A stretch of DNA of 64,000 nt, taken from positions 1,674,001-1,738,000 of the forward strand of contig NZ_JBJKFD010000001.1 in assembly GCF_049723905.1 (NCBI RefSeq), written 5' to 3'. Positions within the stretch are counted from its first letter, which is position 1, and the number at the start of each line of letters is the position of its first letter. A model generated the notes under the pieces. It saw only the letters and a list, made by a program, of their open reading frames with translations. It searched no databases and was not told the origin of the DNA. This DNA is from G963665185 sp049723905 (GTDB lineage Bacteria > Desulfobacterota > Desulfovibrionia > Desulfovibrionales > Desulfovibrionaceae). This document shows, piece after piece, positions 7,123 through 15,950 of the stretch. Position numbers and translations under genes: made by a program.

Positions 7123-9018
7123 CTATTCGAAAAAGTCTTGGTCAGCGATTTCGATCTTGGCAGTGGAGCGCAGGTTGGCAAGATAGGATTGGAACATCTG
7201 CTGCTGCTTCCGGGAGGACAGGGTTTCCATCCACGCGGCTTGCTGCTTTTCCCATTCGCTAAGCGGAGCCGGAACCACGATTTCCGTCTTGGCTATAAAA
7301 GCGCCTTCCGGGGTCTCGTAGGCATCGGGCAGCCACTGGTTTTCCGGAGTCGTGAAAGCGGCTTCGACAAAAGCCTGATTCTGACCAATGCCGTCCACGT
7401 AACCGGAACGGGTAAACTCGTTGGTCACCTTCAGCTTATTGTCCAGCTTCTTCATGGCCTTTTCAGCCGTGGCCTTGTCCTTGAGTTCAGCCAGGGTGGA
7501 ACGAGCGGCTTCCAGGGCCTGCTTTATACCGCCCTGCCGCTTGAGTTCATTGATGACGTCGTCTTTGACTTCATCCAAAGGCTTGGTGGAAGCGGGCTTG
7601 TCTTTGGTCTTGGCGGCCAAAAGATAACCTACGCCAATAGCCACGGGAGTTTCAGTGGCTCCACCCTCGTTCAGTGCAAAGATAGCGTTCACCGCTTCTT
7701 CGTCCAGTCCATCAAGAGCACGGGCCTGGGCGCGGTCCACCAGTCCGGTGGAATGCAGGGGAAGCTTGAGTTCCTTGGCAATTTTGGAAAGGGGTTCGTC
7801 AAGGGTCAGACGCGCGGTAGCTTCGTCCATCAGGTCGGCCATGGACTCGGCAGCCTTGTCCTGGGCCAACTTCAGACGAATATCCTCTTTCACATCTTCC
7901 AGCGGGGCAATGCCCTTCTCCTTCTTGTCCTCGACAAGAATCAGGTGCCAACCGAAAGGAGTGCGGACAGGCTCGGAAACAATGCCGGGCTTGAGGCTGA
8001 AAGCCACCTCTTCGAACTCCGGAACCATCATACCGCGATTGAACCAGCCGAGTTCACCACCGCGGACCGAACTCGGTCCTTCGGAGTCGCTTTCCGCGAC
8101 TTTGGCGAAGTCTTCGGGCTTCTTGATTTTATTGCGAATGGCTTCAATGCGCTTGTGCGCCTTTTCCACGTCGGCTTCGGATGCGGCCTTGTCGACCTTC
8201 ACCAGGATGTGGCGGGCCTTGACCTGCTCGTCCTGATCATAAGCGGCCTTGTTCAGGTCGTAGTAGCTGATGATGTCGGCGTCACTGATGCTGGCGGGAT
8301 CGGCCAGGGACTCGGGCGAGAAGATGATGTAGTCGGCTTCCACGGCCTGGGGAATGGCGTAGCGGGCCGAATTTTCATCGTAGAACTTCTGGATGTCCTT
8401 GTCCGTGGGCTTCACTTCACTTTCATAGTCTTTGCCGGAAAACATGGCGTAGCGCGCCGTGCATTTTTCCGTGGCAAAGTTGAAATATTCCCGAGCTTCG
8501 TCTTCCGTAACCTCGGCAGCCGAGGATATGTAAGTACGCAACGTGGTAAGAAGCTGCTGCTGGCGCATGTCGGCTTCGAACTGGGAGGGCGTAAGGCTGT
8601 TGGCCCGCAGAACCCGGACGTACTGTTCCTGGTCGAATTTTCCGTCCTTCTGAAAGGCGGGAATGGCCAGGATAGCTTCCTGAATCGATTCGTTCGCCGG
8701 ATGGATCCCCAACTTTTCGGCTTCCTGCCGCATCAGAATGAGGTCGGCCACCTGGCTGAGCACCTGCCGTTTCAGTCCCATCTGCTTGATGAGATTCTCA
8801 TCCAGCTTGGGCATCTGGGAACGAAGGCGGTCCACAGTCTGCTTGTACCTGTCAATGAATTCATGCCGGGATACGGGAGTTTCATTGACGTAGGCGATGG
8901 CTCCGCCCCTTTGGTGGTTGAACGAGTAGCCGAACGTAATGATGAACGCCAGGATGATCACGGCAAAAAGCACCTTGATCAGCCAGCTTTGGGAATTGCG
9001 CCGCAGAATATCAAGCAT
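7123..9018 (-). CDS. ppiD: PpiD/SurA-type periplasmic peptidyl-prolyl isomerase, membrane-anchored
   Basis: A 631-residue protein with a single N-terminal membrane anchor (IKVLFAVIILAFIITFGYSF) after a short basic cytoplasmic tail. Residues about 35-190 match a SurA/PpiD N-terminal chaperone region. A parvulin (PPIC) domain lies near residues 265-360, with KARHILVKVD at its start and GELGWFNRGMMVPEFEEVAF inside. The C-terminal region resembles the remaining PpiD chaperone domain. In the family it helps newly exported proteins fold near the Sec translocon. Only 21 bp separate it from the upstream aconitase gene, so both are probably co-transcribed. Confidence 0.9.
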   Translation of the reverse strand: MLDILRRNSQSWLIKVLFAVIILAFIITFGYSFNHQRGGAIAYVNETPVSRHEFIDRYKQTVDRLRSQMPKLDENLIKQMGLKRQVLSQVADLILMRQEAEKLGIHPANESIQEAILAIPAFQKDGKFDQEQYVRVLRANSLTPSQFEADMRQQQLLTTLRTYISSAAEVTEDEAREYFNFATEKCTARYAMFSGKDYESEVKPTDKDIQKFYDENSARYAIPQAVEADYIIFSPESLADPASISDADIISYYDLNKAAYDQDEQVKARHILVKVDKAASEADVEKAHKRIEAIRNKIKKPEDFAKVAESDSEGPSSVRGGELGWFNRGMMVPEFEEVAFSLKPGIVSEPVRTPFGWHLILVEDKKEKGIAPLEDVKEDIRLKLAQDKAAESMADLMDEATARLTLDEPLSKIAKELKLPLHSTGLVDRAQARALDGLDEEAVNAIFALNEGGATETPVAIGVGYLLAAKTKDKPASTKPLDEVKDDVINELKRQGGIKQALEAARSTLAELKDKATAEKAMKKLDNKLKVTNEFTRSGYVDGIGQNQAFVEAAFTTPENQWLPDAYETPEGAFIAKTEIVVPAPLSEWEKQQAAWMETLSSRKQQQMFQSYLANLRSTAKIEIADQDFFE

Positions 9019-9039
9019 GGGTCGGGAACTCCGCTTGGG

Positions 9040-10959
9040 TTATTGTGTTTTTTTCACGGCGTTGAGCAGTCCACCTGCCCGGATCACGCCGAGTTCGTAT
9101 TCGGAAAGGTCGTTGACAACCGGGATGGTTTCGCCGTTTTCCAGAACAAGGTCAACCTGGCCGCCCGGAGTAATTTCTCCAGCCGGGATGGTCAGCTTGC
9201 TGCCCAGTTCCACGCGGTCGTAGTCGGCCTTGTCGGCAAACAGCAACGGCAGAATGCCGAAGTTCACCAGGTTGGCGCGGTGAATGCGGGCCAAGGACTT
9301 GACCAGCACGGCACGTACGCCGAGGTGGCGGGGAGCCAGGGCCGCATGTTCGCGGCTGGAGCCCTGCCCGTAGTTTTCGCCGCCCACAATGATGCCGCCG
9401 CCCATGGATTCGATGCGGGAGACGAATTCTTCGTCCACACGGCTGAACACGTGGCGGCTGATAGCCGGAATGTTGGAACGCAGGGCCGTAATTTCGGCTC
9501 CGGCAGGCATGATATGGTCGGTGGTGATGTCGTCGCCGACCTTGAGGGCGCAGGCCGCTTCAATGGATTCGGGCAGAACATCAAATTTTTCCAGGGGCAC
9601 GATATTGGGGCCGCGCTTCACTTCCACGTCCTGCCCATTTTCCGGCGGGAAAACAAACATGTGGCGGATGGAAGGCGGATTGTCCGGCAGCACGGGCTTG
9701 GCAGGAGCCTCGCCCCACTTGGCCGGATCGACGAATGCGCCCCGGATGGCGGTCTGGGCAGCGGTCTGGGGGCTGACCAGATAGACCTTGGCGTCCTTGG
9801 TGGCGCTGCGGCCTTCAAAGTTTCGGTTGTAGGTACGGGCAGAGACGCCGCCGCTTACAGGCGAGCCGCCCATGCCGATACAGGGGCCGCAGGAACATTC
9901 CAGCAGACGCGCACCAGAATCGATGATGTCTTCCAGAATGCCTTCGCGGGCCAACAGTTTCACCACCTGCTTGGACCCCGGAGAGACGAGCAGATCGGTC
10001 TCGGGGTTGACGCGCTGTCCCTTGAGCAGAGTGGCCGTGTTCTTCATGTCGATGTAGGACGAGTTGGTGCAGGAACCGATGCAGACCTGATCCACCTTCA
10101 TGCCGTCCAGTTCGCGAATGGAGATGCGACGGTCGGGCATGTGCGGTGCGGCAGCCAGAGGTTCCAGGCTGGACAGGTCGATTACCACTTCCTCGTCGTA
10201 AACGGCGCCTTCGTCGGCGGCCAACGGGGTGTAGTCGTCTTCACGCCCCATGGCTGCGAGGAATACGCGGGTCTGTTCGTCCGAGGGGAAGATGGAGGTG
10301 GTGGCTCCGAGTTCCGCGCCCATGTTGGTGATGACGGCACGCTCGGGCACGGTCAGAGTAGCCACGCCGGGACCGCCGTATTCAAAGATCTTGCCCACGC
10401 CGCCCTTCACGGACAGCTCGCCCAGCAGATAAAGGATGACGTCCTTGGCAGACGCCCAGCCCTGGAGCTGGCCTTCCAGACGCACCCGCACCACTTTGGG
10501 ACAGGGCATGGTGTAGGGCTGTCCGGCCATGGACAGGGCCACGGACAGACCGCCGGCACCAATGGCCAAACAACCTACGCCGCCCGCAGTGGGGGTGTGG
10601 CTGTCGGAGCCAATGAGGGTAGCGCCGGGCTTGGCGAAATTTTCCAGGTGCAGTTGATGGCAAATGCCCAGGCCAGCAGGCGAAAAGACAATGCCGTAGC
10701 GTTCGGCCACACTGCGCAGAAAGCGGTGGTCGTCCGGGTTGCGAAAGCCCATCTGCAAGGTGTTGTGGTCTACGTAGCTGACGGAAAGGTCGGTCTGCAC
10801 GCGGTCCACACCCATGGCCTCGAACTGAAGATAGGCCATGGTGCCTGTCGCGTCCTGGGTCAGGGTCTGGTCGATACGCAGGCCGATGTCCTTGCCCGGT
10901 TCCACCGAACCGTTCACCAAGTGGGCGTCGAATATTTTGCGAACAAGGGTCTTGGTCAT
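9040..10959 (-). CDS. Aconitate hydratase
   Basis: A cytosolic [4Fe-4S] enzyme interconverting citrate and isocitrate through cis-aconitate. The 639 residues form the usual large aconitase module followed by a C-terminal swivel domain (DDITTDHIMPAG and NYGQGSSREHAAL). Cluster ligands are C297 (GSCTNSSY), C357 and C360 (CSCGPCIG). GSDSHTPTAGG is also conserved. It is shorter than the roughly 890-residue E. coli AcnA and belongs to the shorter aconitase form that resembles a LeuC-LeuD fusion. The start is the ATG preceded by GGAGGATT; an upstream in-frame extension lacks a ribosome-binding site. The ppiD gene follows closely. Confidence 0.93.
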   Translation of the reverse strand: MTKTLVRKIFDAHLVNGSVEPGKDIGLRIDQTLTQDATGTMAYLQFEAMGVDRVQTDLSVSYVDHNTLQMGFRNPDDHRFLRSVAERYGIVFSPAGLGICHQLHLENFAKPGATLIGSDSHTPTAGGVGCLAIGAGGLSVALSMAGQPYTMPCPKVVRVRLEGQLQGWASAKDVILYLLGELSVKGGVGKIFEYGGPGVATLTVPERAVITNMGAELGATTSIFPSDEQTRVFLAAMGREDDYTPLAADEGAVYDEEVVIDLSSLEPLAAAPHMPDRRISIRELDGMKVDQVCIGSCTNSSYIDMKNTATLLKGQRVNPETDLLVSPGSKQVVKLLAREGILEDIIDSGARLLECSCGPCIGMGGSPVSGGVSARTYNRNFEGRSATKDAKVYLVSPQTAAQTAIRGAFVDPAKWGEAPAKPVLPDNPPSIRHMFVFPPENGQDVEVKRGPNIVPLEKFDVLPESIEAACALKVGDDITTDHIMPAGAEITALRSNIPAISRHVFSRVDEEFVSRIESMGGGIIVGGENYGQGSSREHAALAPRHLGVRAVLVKSLARIHRANLVNFGILPLLFADKADYDRVELGSKLTIPAGEITPGGQVDLVLENGETIPVVNDLSEYELGVIRAGGLLNAVKKTQ

Positions 10960-11141
10960 AAGAATCCTCCGGAAATCATCGTATGTACACTTGCAGCGGA
11001 TACCATTCCATTTTTTGGAGAAAGCCACATCCGCGGCACAACGGCACAGACTTTCCCACAGCATGTCCGGCAACGGAAGCCACCGGAAATTCCGCTGTTA
11101 ACAACAGAGCCGAAAGCATCTTTCGGCCCTGCCGTTTCAAA

Positions 11142-11453
11142 CTATTGAATCAGGGGATTGGCAGGGTCGGCAAGCAGGCTGACCGCGTCTTCGCCGTAGC
11201 CCAGCGAAAGCCGTTTGATCTTCTGCTGCACGGCAAGGATCTCAACCTTCAAACGCATCCTGTCCTGACGCATTTCGTGAATTTCCTTGGCAAACGTCTT
11301 GCCGGCAGGAATATCCTCTTCCTGCATCAGGCGTTTCACCTCGCCGTCCAATTCCTTGAGCCGCGCCTCGAATACAGCACTTTCCTGCTGCAACTCGGCT
11401 ATGCGTTCACCGGCGCTATCGGACACGAATCCGCCGCCGTTTTTTTGCATCAT
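11142..11453 (-). CDS. Short coiled-coil protein of unknown function
   Basis: A 103-residue protein, rich in charged residues, with heptad-like leucine spacing from about residue 15 to 85 (ERIAELQQESAVFEARLKEL onward), suggesting a coiled coil. No membrane segment or catalytic motif is visible. Its start lies inside the end of the upstream EPSP-like gene, overlapping by 38 bp, which suggests translational coupling and a linked role. The first two codons are both ATG and either may be used. I do not recognise the family. Confidence 0.65.
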   Translation of the reverse strand: MMQKNGGGFVSDSAGERIAELQQESAVFEARLKELDGEVKRLMQEEDIPAGKTFAKEIHEMRQDRMRLKVEILAVQQKIKRLSLGYGEDAVSLLADPANPLIQ

Positions 11454-13050
11454 CTTTGGGTGCTTCCCTTTGCTTCACCAGCTTGCCCGTCACATGGGGA
11501 AGCCGATTGTAGAAGTTCCAGAAACCGGGCCACACCTCACCCATCACACCGGGATTTTCCAGGGCGGCTCCAGGGCGAACCATGGAGGCCAGGCCAAGGG
11601 AAAAACCGGCCAGGGCGTCAGGAGCCATCCACGCACCGGGGGCTTCGTGGGAGAACCCAGGTTCCACTTTCAGGCGGCCGGAGTCGTAGGAAGAAATTTT
11701 GCCCAGGCAATGGAGCATGGATTCCAGGATGGTTTCCGGATATTCCACTCCTTCCAGCTCGATGATCGCCCCCTGCGGCATGGCGCAGGCCAGGGCCGCT
11801 GCCAGGGGAGCCAGATCGGCAAACCTCGGAGCAAGTGTCACCCGTCCCGAAGGTTTGTTGTGGGTAACGCCCAGGGCATTCTTTTCCTCGGAAAGGTTCA
11901 AGTTGCAGGCACGCAGCATATCCAACCCGGCCTGCAGAACCGGCTGGTCCGCGTCGAACTTGCCGCTCAGCCGCACCCGGCCCTGGCGAAATGCGCCCAT
12001 GGCCAGAATGTGGGAGGTCAGCAGCGGGTCCATGGCAAGGAACGGCTTGGACGCGACTTTCGGGGTTCCGGGAGCAACACGCACCCGGCCGGGCTCGACC
12101 ACCACGTCCATGCAGGCGTCCTTCAAAACCGAAACCGCATCCATAACGGCTCTGCCTACGGCGCTGTCGGCTTCGAAATTGACGCACAGCCCTTTCTCAT
12201 AGGTCCAGGCAACCAGAGTCAATGCTCCGGCCAGAACAGGTTCGACCGTCTCATCCAAAAAGATTTCCTCGGCCATTGGCGCGCCGCATTCCAACCGGGC
12301 AGGCAGGCCAATGTTGCTTGTGCCTAAAGGCGCAAGCCTCGCTCCGAGCATGTTCAGCAGCTTGTTCTGACCACGCAAATCGAGCAGCTTGAGAGGCCCT
12401 GCTCCGCTCAGGCGGCAGGTGCCGGGATAAGCCAGCGCCAGTGCTATACTATAATATATGGCCTCGGGACTTTCCCCGGCGTAAATCAGCTTGCCCTCAA
12501 AGGCCAGCTCACGGGGTTCTCCCAGCACAAGGCTGTCGCCTTCCCAGGAGACCGCCCCGCCCAGGGTGTTCAGCACTTTGGCCAGATCGATCAGATTGTC
12601 GGAAAGAAGGCAGTTGTCCAGACGCATTTCCACCCCGGCTGCCGTGGCCAGAACGGCCTGCATGGCGGCCAGCGTAGGTGCCACCGGACCAGCGGCATCA
12701 ACATCCAGAGAACCGGGCCTGGGAGTGAGAAAAAATGCATTTTCCGCCCGCACCGGAGCGTCTGCAGCTTCATAGCCGAGCGAGTTGAGCATGACGAAAA
12801 ACTGCCGTGCGGTGCGAGGCTTGAATCCTCCGGCGCGGCAATGCTTTTCCCATACGCTCCAAAAACGTTTTTCCTGGGCGGCCTCGGCCACCGGGAGTTT
12901 CTTCGAACGCCGTGTGCTGGCGGCACGGGAAAGCAATCGGGTGCGTCGCTGCATAAGTTCCAGCAACTGCTCATCGAGCCCCATGATTTCCTCAGTCAGG
13001 CTGGGACCACGTGATGGCCCGGCGGGTGTCTTGTATGGATAGTTTGGCAT
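11416..13050 (-). CDS. EPSP-synthase-like protein with an N-terminal chorismate-mutase-like helical segment
   Basis: A 544-residue protein. Residues about 15-95 resemble a type II chorismate mutase helix bundle (EEIMGLDEQLLELMQRRTRL, then ARQFFVMLNSLG). The rest has the repeated beta-alpha pattern of the EPSP synthase/MurA fold, for example AGPLKLLDLRGQNKLLNMLGA and MDPLLTSHILAMGAFRQG. Canonical EPSP synthase signatures, such as the PGSKS-like lysine loop and the GNAGTAMR motif, are not obvious, so activity is uncertain. It may be the divergent AroA-like protein of Desulfovibrio aromatic amino acid synthesis or a non-catalytic relative. The start was chosen at the ATG after GAAGG; the longer frame upstream overlaps the sat promoter region. 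The next gene overlaps its end. Confidence 0.7.
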   Translation of the reverse strand: MPNYPYKTPAGPSRGPSLTEEIMGLDEQLLELMQRRTRLLSRAASTRRSKKLPVAEAAQEKRFWSVWEKHCRAGGFKPRTARQFFVMLNSLGYEAADAPVRAENAFFLTPRPGSLDVDAAGPVAPTLAAMQAVLATAAGVEMRLDNCLLSDNLIDLAKVLNTLGGAVSWEGDSLVLGEPRELAFEGKLIYAGESPEAIYYSIALALAYPGTCRLSGAGPLKLLDLRGQNKLLNMLGARLAPLGTSNIGLPARLECGAPMAEEIFLDETVEPVLAGALTLVAWTYEKGLCVNFEADSAVGRAVMDAVSVLKDACMDVVVEPGRVRVAPGTPKVASKPFLAMDPLLTSHILAMGAFRQGRVRLSGKFDADQPVLQAGLDMLRACNLNLSEEKNALGVTHNKPSGRVTLAPRFADLAPLAAALACAMPQGAIIELEGVEYPETILESMLHCLGKISSYDSGRLKVEPGFSHEAPGAWMAPDALAGFSLGLASMVRPGAALENPGVMGEVWPGFWNFYNRLPHVTGKLVKQREAPKDDAKKRRRIRVR

Positions 13051-13233
13051 GTACCTTCGCTCTACATATAAAATAGGGAAACAGAGTGCATAGCCTGAAA
13101 CGCCACCGGGAGCAAGCTTTGCAGGAAGCAACGGCCCGCAAGGAACGCCGAAGACCGGCTTGGGCGAGAGGGTAGCATTCCCTTCCTGAGAAGCAAATAT
13201 AAAACTGAATTTTACCAAGCCGTTCCGGCGGAC

Positions 13234-13262
13234 TTGACATTTTGTTGTATTTTTCACAAGTA
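13234..13262 (+). promoter_or_regulatory. Candidate sat promoter (-35 element)
   Basis: A perfect TTGACA hexamer begins at 13234. No good -10 hexamer lies at 17 bp (CAAGTA), so the promoter may be weak or activator-dependent. A Rex-like box occupies the spacer. This would leave a leader of about 160 nt before sat. Confidence 0.35.
13242..13259. promoter_or_regulatory. Putative Rex (redox-sensing repressor) operator upstream of sat
   Basis: TTGTTGTATTTTTCACAA matches the Rex consensus TTGTGAAATnnTTCACAA in the right half exactly and in the first four bases of the left half. It sits directly behind a TTGACA hexamer, where a bound repressor would block RNA polymerase. Rex is reported to repress sat in Desulfovibrio vulgaris and is released by NADH, so the position fits known biology. 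Confidence 0.6.
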
Positions 13263-13430
13263 AAGGTTCCTTCACAAAACATAGTGGCGGTATCCGGGGA
13301 GCATGGCGCATCGGTGTACCCAAAAAAGGGTACGCATCCCCGACCCAACTGCTGGCCGACGAAACGTTATTCGTCGCCGCAGCGATATTTGGACAAAGGA
13401 CACCTACTTTAATTTAAAGGAGACTCACGC

Positions 13431-14708
13431 ATGTCTACACTGGTTCCTCCTCATGGTGGTAAAGGCCTCGTTTGCTGCCTGCTCGAAGGCGCTGAACTTT
13501 CCGCAGAACAGAAGAAAGCCGAAGGCCTGAAGCAGCTTGAAATTTCCGCTCGTGCCAAGGGCGACCTGATCATGATGGGTATCGGCGGCTTCTCTCCGCT
13601 GAACGGCTTCATGGGCAAGGAAGACTGGAAAGGCGTTTGCGAAAAATTCCTGATGGCCGACGGCACGTTCTGGCCGGTCCCCGTGACCCTCGACACCAAT
13701 GACGAAGACGTCAAAGTTGGTGACGAAGTCGCCCTGGTTCGCGAAGGCACCGTCTACGCGACCATGAAGATTGAAGAAAAGTACGAAATGACCGAAGCCG
13801 ACAAGAAGTGGGAAAGCGAAATGGTCTACAAAGGCCATGGCGAAGACTCCGAACGCTTCTGGGACGTAGCGCTGGAAGACCACCCCGGCGTGAAAATGGT
13901 CATGGCTCAGGGCAAGTTCAACCTGGCCGGCCCCGTGAAAGTGCTCTCCGAAGGCGACTACGCCGAGCGTTTCCCCGGCGTATACCTGACTCCGAAACAG
14001 CTCCGCGCCCAGATGGAAGAAAAGGGCTGGTCCAAGGTTGCCGCTCTGCAGCTGCGTAACCCCATGCACCGCTCCCACGAATATCTGGCCAAGATCGCTG
14101 CCGAAACCTGCGACGGCGTGGTTATCCACTCCCTGATCGGCAACCTGAAGCCCGGCGACATCCCCGCTGAAGTCCGCATCAAGTGCATCCAGACTCTGAT
14201 CGACGGCTACTTCGTGGGCGACAATGTCATCAACGCCGGTTACCCCCTCGACATGCGTTATGCTGGTCCCCGTGAAGGTCTGCTGCATGCCACCTTCCGT
14301 CAGAACTACGGCATCAACAACATGCTGATTGGCCGTGACCACGCTGGCGTGGGCGACTTCTACGGTCTGTTCGAAGCTCAGGAAATCTTCGACAAGATCC
14401 CCTACCAGACCGAAGAATGCCCCGAACCCGGCAAGGCTCTGCTTTGCGAACCCATGAAGATTGACTGGACTTTCTACTGCTACAAGTGCGACGGCATGGC
14501 TTCCCTGCGTACATGCCCCCACGGCAAGGAAGACCGCGTCATCCTGTCCGGCACCAAGCTGCGTAAGGCTCTGTCCGAAGGCGCTGATGTACCGGATCAC
14601 TTCGGTCGTGAAGAAGTCCTCACCATCCTGCGCGCCTACTATGAAGGCCTGACCGAAAAGGTCGAGATCAAGATGCAGGGTGCCGCTTCCGGCGACGTAA
14701 TGAAGTAG
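13431..14708 (+). CDS. sat: Sulfate adenylyltransferase (ATP sulfurylase)
   Basis: The enzyme makes adenosine 5'-phosphosulfate (APS) and pyrophosphate from sulfate and ATP, the first cytoplasmic step of dissimilatory sulfate reduction. The 425-residue length is typical. The nucleotide-binding motif [13 protein letters not shown] lies at residues 207-219, containing both QxRNP and Hxx[14 protein letters not shown] is the second conserved loop. C-terminal cysteines (YCYKCDGM and TCPHGKE) suggest the metal-binding site seen in several sulfate-reducer enzymes. AAAGGAG precedes the ATG. The gene is followed by its own terminator, so it is separate from aprBA although adjacent. Confidence 0.98.
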   Translation: MSTLVPPHGGKGLVCCLLEGAELSAEQKKAEGLKQLEISARAKGDLIMMGIGGFSPLNGFMGKEDWKGVCEKFLMADGTFWPVPVTLDTNDEDVKVGDEVALVREGTVYATMKIEEKYEMTEADKKWESEMVYKGHGEDSERFWDVALEDHPGVKMVMAQGKFNLAGPVKVLSEGDYAERFPGVYLTPKQLRAQMEEKGWSKVAALQLRNPMHRSHEYLAKIAAETCDGVVIHSLIGNLKPGDIPAEVRIKCIQTLIDGYFVGDNVINAGYPLDMRYAGPREGLLHATFRQNYGINNMLIGRDHAGVGDFYGLFEAQEIFDKIPYQTEECPEPGKALLCEPMKIDWTFYCYKCDGMASLRTCPHGKEDRVILSGTKLRKALSEGADVPDHFGREEVLTILRAYYEGLTEKVEIKMQGAASGDVMK

Positions 14709-14737
14709 GCTCAGGCCACTTCTCTCTTGCATATACA

Positions 14738-14768
14738 ACGGAGGTCCCCAGGGGCCTCCGTTTTTTTT
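14738..14768 (+). terminator. Terminator after sat
   Basis: ACGGAGG pairs with CCTCCGT around a 10-nt loop and is followed by a run of T residues. Confidence 0.9.
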
Positions 14769-15139
14769 ATGCAGAAAACTTTACTGCGGCTCATTTCGAC
14801 TTCTTCCAGCCCTCCCCCCTTGTTCCAATGCGTCCGACGGCCATTTTTTTGCTTCCGCCAGGCAGCACCTGCATGTGCTTTACGCTTTTTTTCACAAAAA
14901 TACCTTGCATTCCCCAGCCCGAAATTATAGTAATTAGCCGCTACTCCCGAATAAGGTGACGCGACTTTCCTCTTAAAAGTTCGTGTATTTGCAACTTAAA
15001 AAGATGCAATATACGATTTTATGGAGGTCTGGGCGGCGTTGGATTGGGTTTTCCGAATGCGGCATCTACGGATGCTGGTGTCTCCTATTGCAGGTTAGTA
15101 GTATGCGGCAAGGCGCTTGTAACATATTTCACTTTCTCC
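14769..15139. other. Intergenic region before the apr promoter
   Basis: About 370 bp with no convincing gene on either strand. It lies between the sat terminator and the aprBA promoter. I find no recognisable riboswitch or repeat in it. Confidence 0.4.
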
Positions 15140-15168
15140 TTGACAGCACACTTGCCGCTCGTTACTTT
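15140..15168 (+). promoter_or_regulatory. Sigma70-type promoter of aprBA
   Basis: TTGACA, a 17-bp spacer and TACTTT. The predicted transcript would have a long leader of roughly 245 nt before aprB. That leader has no recognisable gene. Confidence 0.65.
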
Positions 15169-15419
15169 ACGCACAAGCCAAGACACATGTGCTTAGCACA
15201 AACAGTTTCACAAATGGGTTACCGTAGAATGATTAATCACTTTGCGTACACATACTGTACTTTCGCCGTCCGTCGGCAAGTGTTGTGTACCAGTGAGGTC
15301 TTCTAAAGATACGGCAAGAAAAGCAGGTATGCGCCCATAAGCGCTTCCTGTTTTTTTTCTATATGTTGCTGTGGCGAGTTAGGACAAAACTTAAATTCCT
15401 TTTTTAGGAGGTACAAATC

Positions 15420-15926
15420 ATGCCTACATTTGTAGATCCGAGCAAATGTGACGGCTGCAAGGGTGGCGAGAAGACCGCTTGCATGTACATCTGCCCGAAC
15501 GATCTCATGATCCTGGACCCCGAGGAAATGAGGGCCTTCAACCAGGAACCCGACGCTTGTTGGGAATGTTATTCCTGTGTGAAGATCTGCCCCCAGGGCG
15601 CCATTTCCGCACGTCCTTATGGTGACTTCGCTCCTATGGGTGGTACTTCCATTCCGATGCGCTCCGCTGAAGATATCATGTGGACCGTCAAGTTCCGGAA
15701 TGGCAACGTCAAACGTTTTAAGTTCCCCATCCGCACCACGCCGGAAGGCTCCATCAAGCCTTACGACGGAAAGCCTGAAGCTGGCGATCTGGAAAGCGAA
15801 CTGCTTTTCACCGAAACCAAGCTGGCCGAGCCCAAAGAAGTTCTCGGCAAGAAGTTCCCCATCACTGACGACAGCAAGTCCCAGTGCTGGATGGACCTGC
15901 CTTGTGAAGAAGGCGCCAACAGGTAA
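15420..15926 (+). CDS. aprB: Adenylyl-sulfate reductase subunit beta
   Basis: The electron-transfer subunit of the cytoplasmic APS reductase. It binds two [4Fe-4S] clusters and delivers electrons to the FAD of AprA. The 168 residues carry two cysteine clusters: CDGCKGGEKTACMYICP near the N-terminus and CWECYSCVKICP around residues 48-59. The tail from about residue 110 is the extension that wraps the alpha subunit in this family. TTTTTAGGAGG gives a strong ribosome-binding site. aprA follows after 24 bp in the same transcript. Confidence 0.97.
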   Translation: MPTFVDPSKCDGCKGGEKTACMYICPNDLMILDPEEMRAFNQEPDACWECYSCVKICPQGAISARPYGDFAPMGGTSIPMRSAEDIMWTVKFRNGNVKRFKFPIRTTPEGSIKPYDGKPEAGDLESELLFTETKLAEPKEVLGKKFPITDDSKSQCWMDLPCEEGANR

Positions 15927-15950
15927 CCACGGATAAGGAGGAACATTAAA

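Noticed and set aside
7036..11148. Very long plus-strand open frame (about 1,370 codons)
   Set aside because: It is antisense to ppiD and aconitase, which have clear motifs, starts and ribosome-binding sites. Long antisense frames are common in GC-rich genes with strong codon bias.
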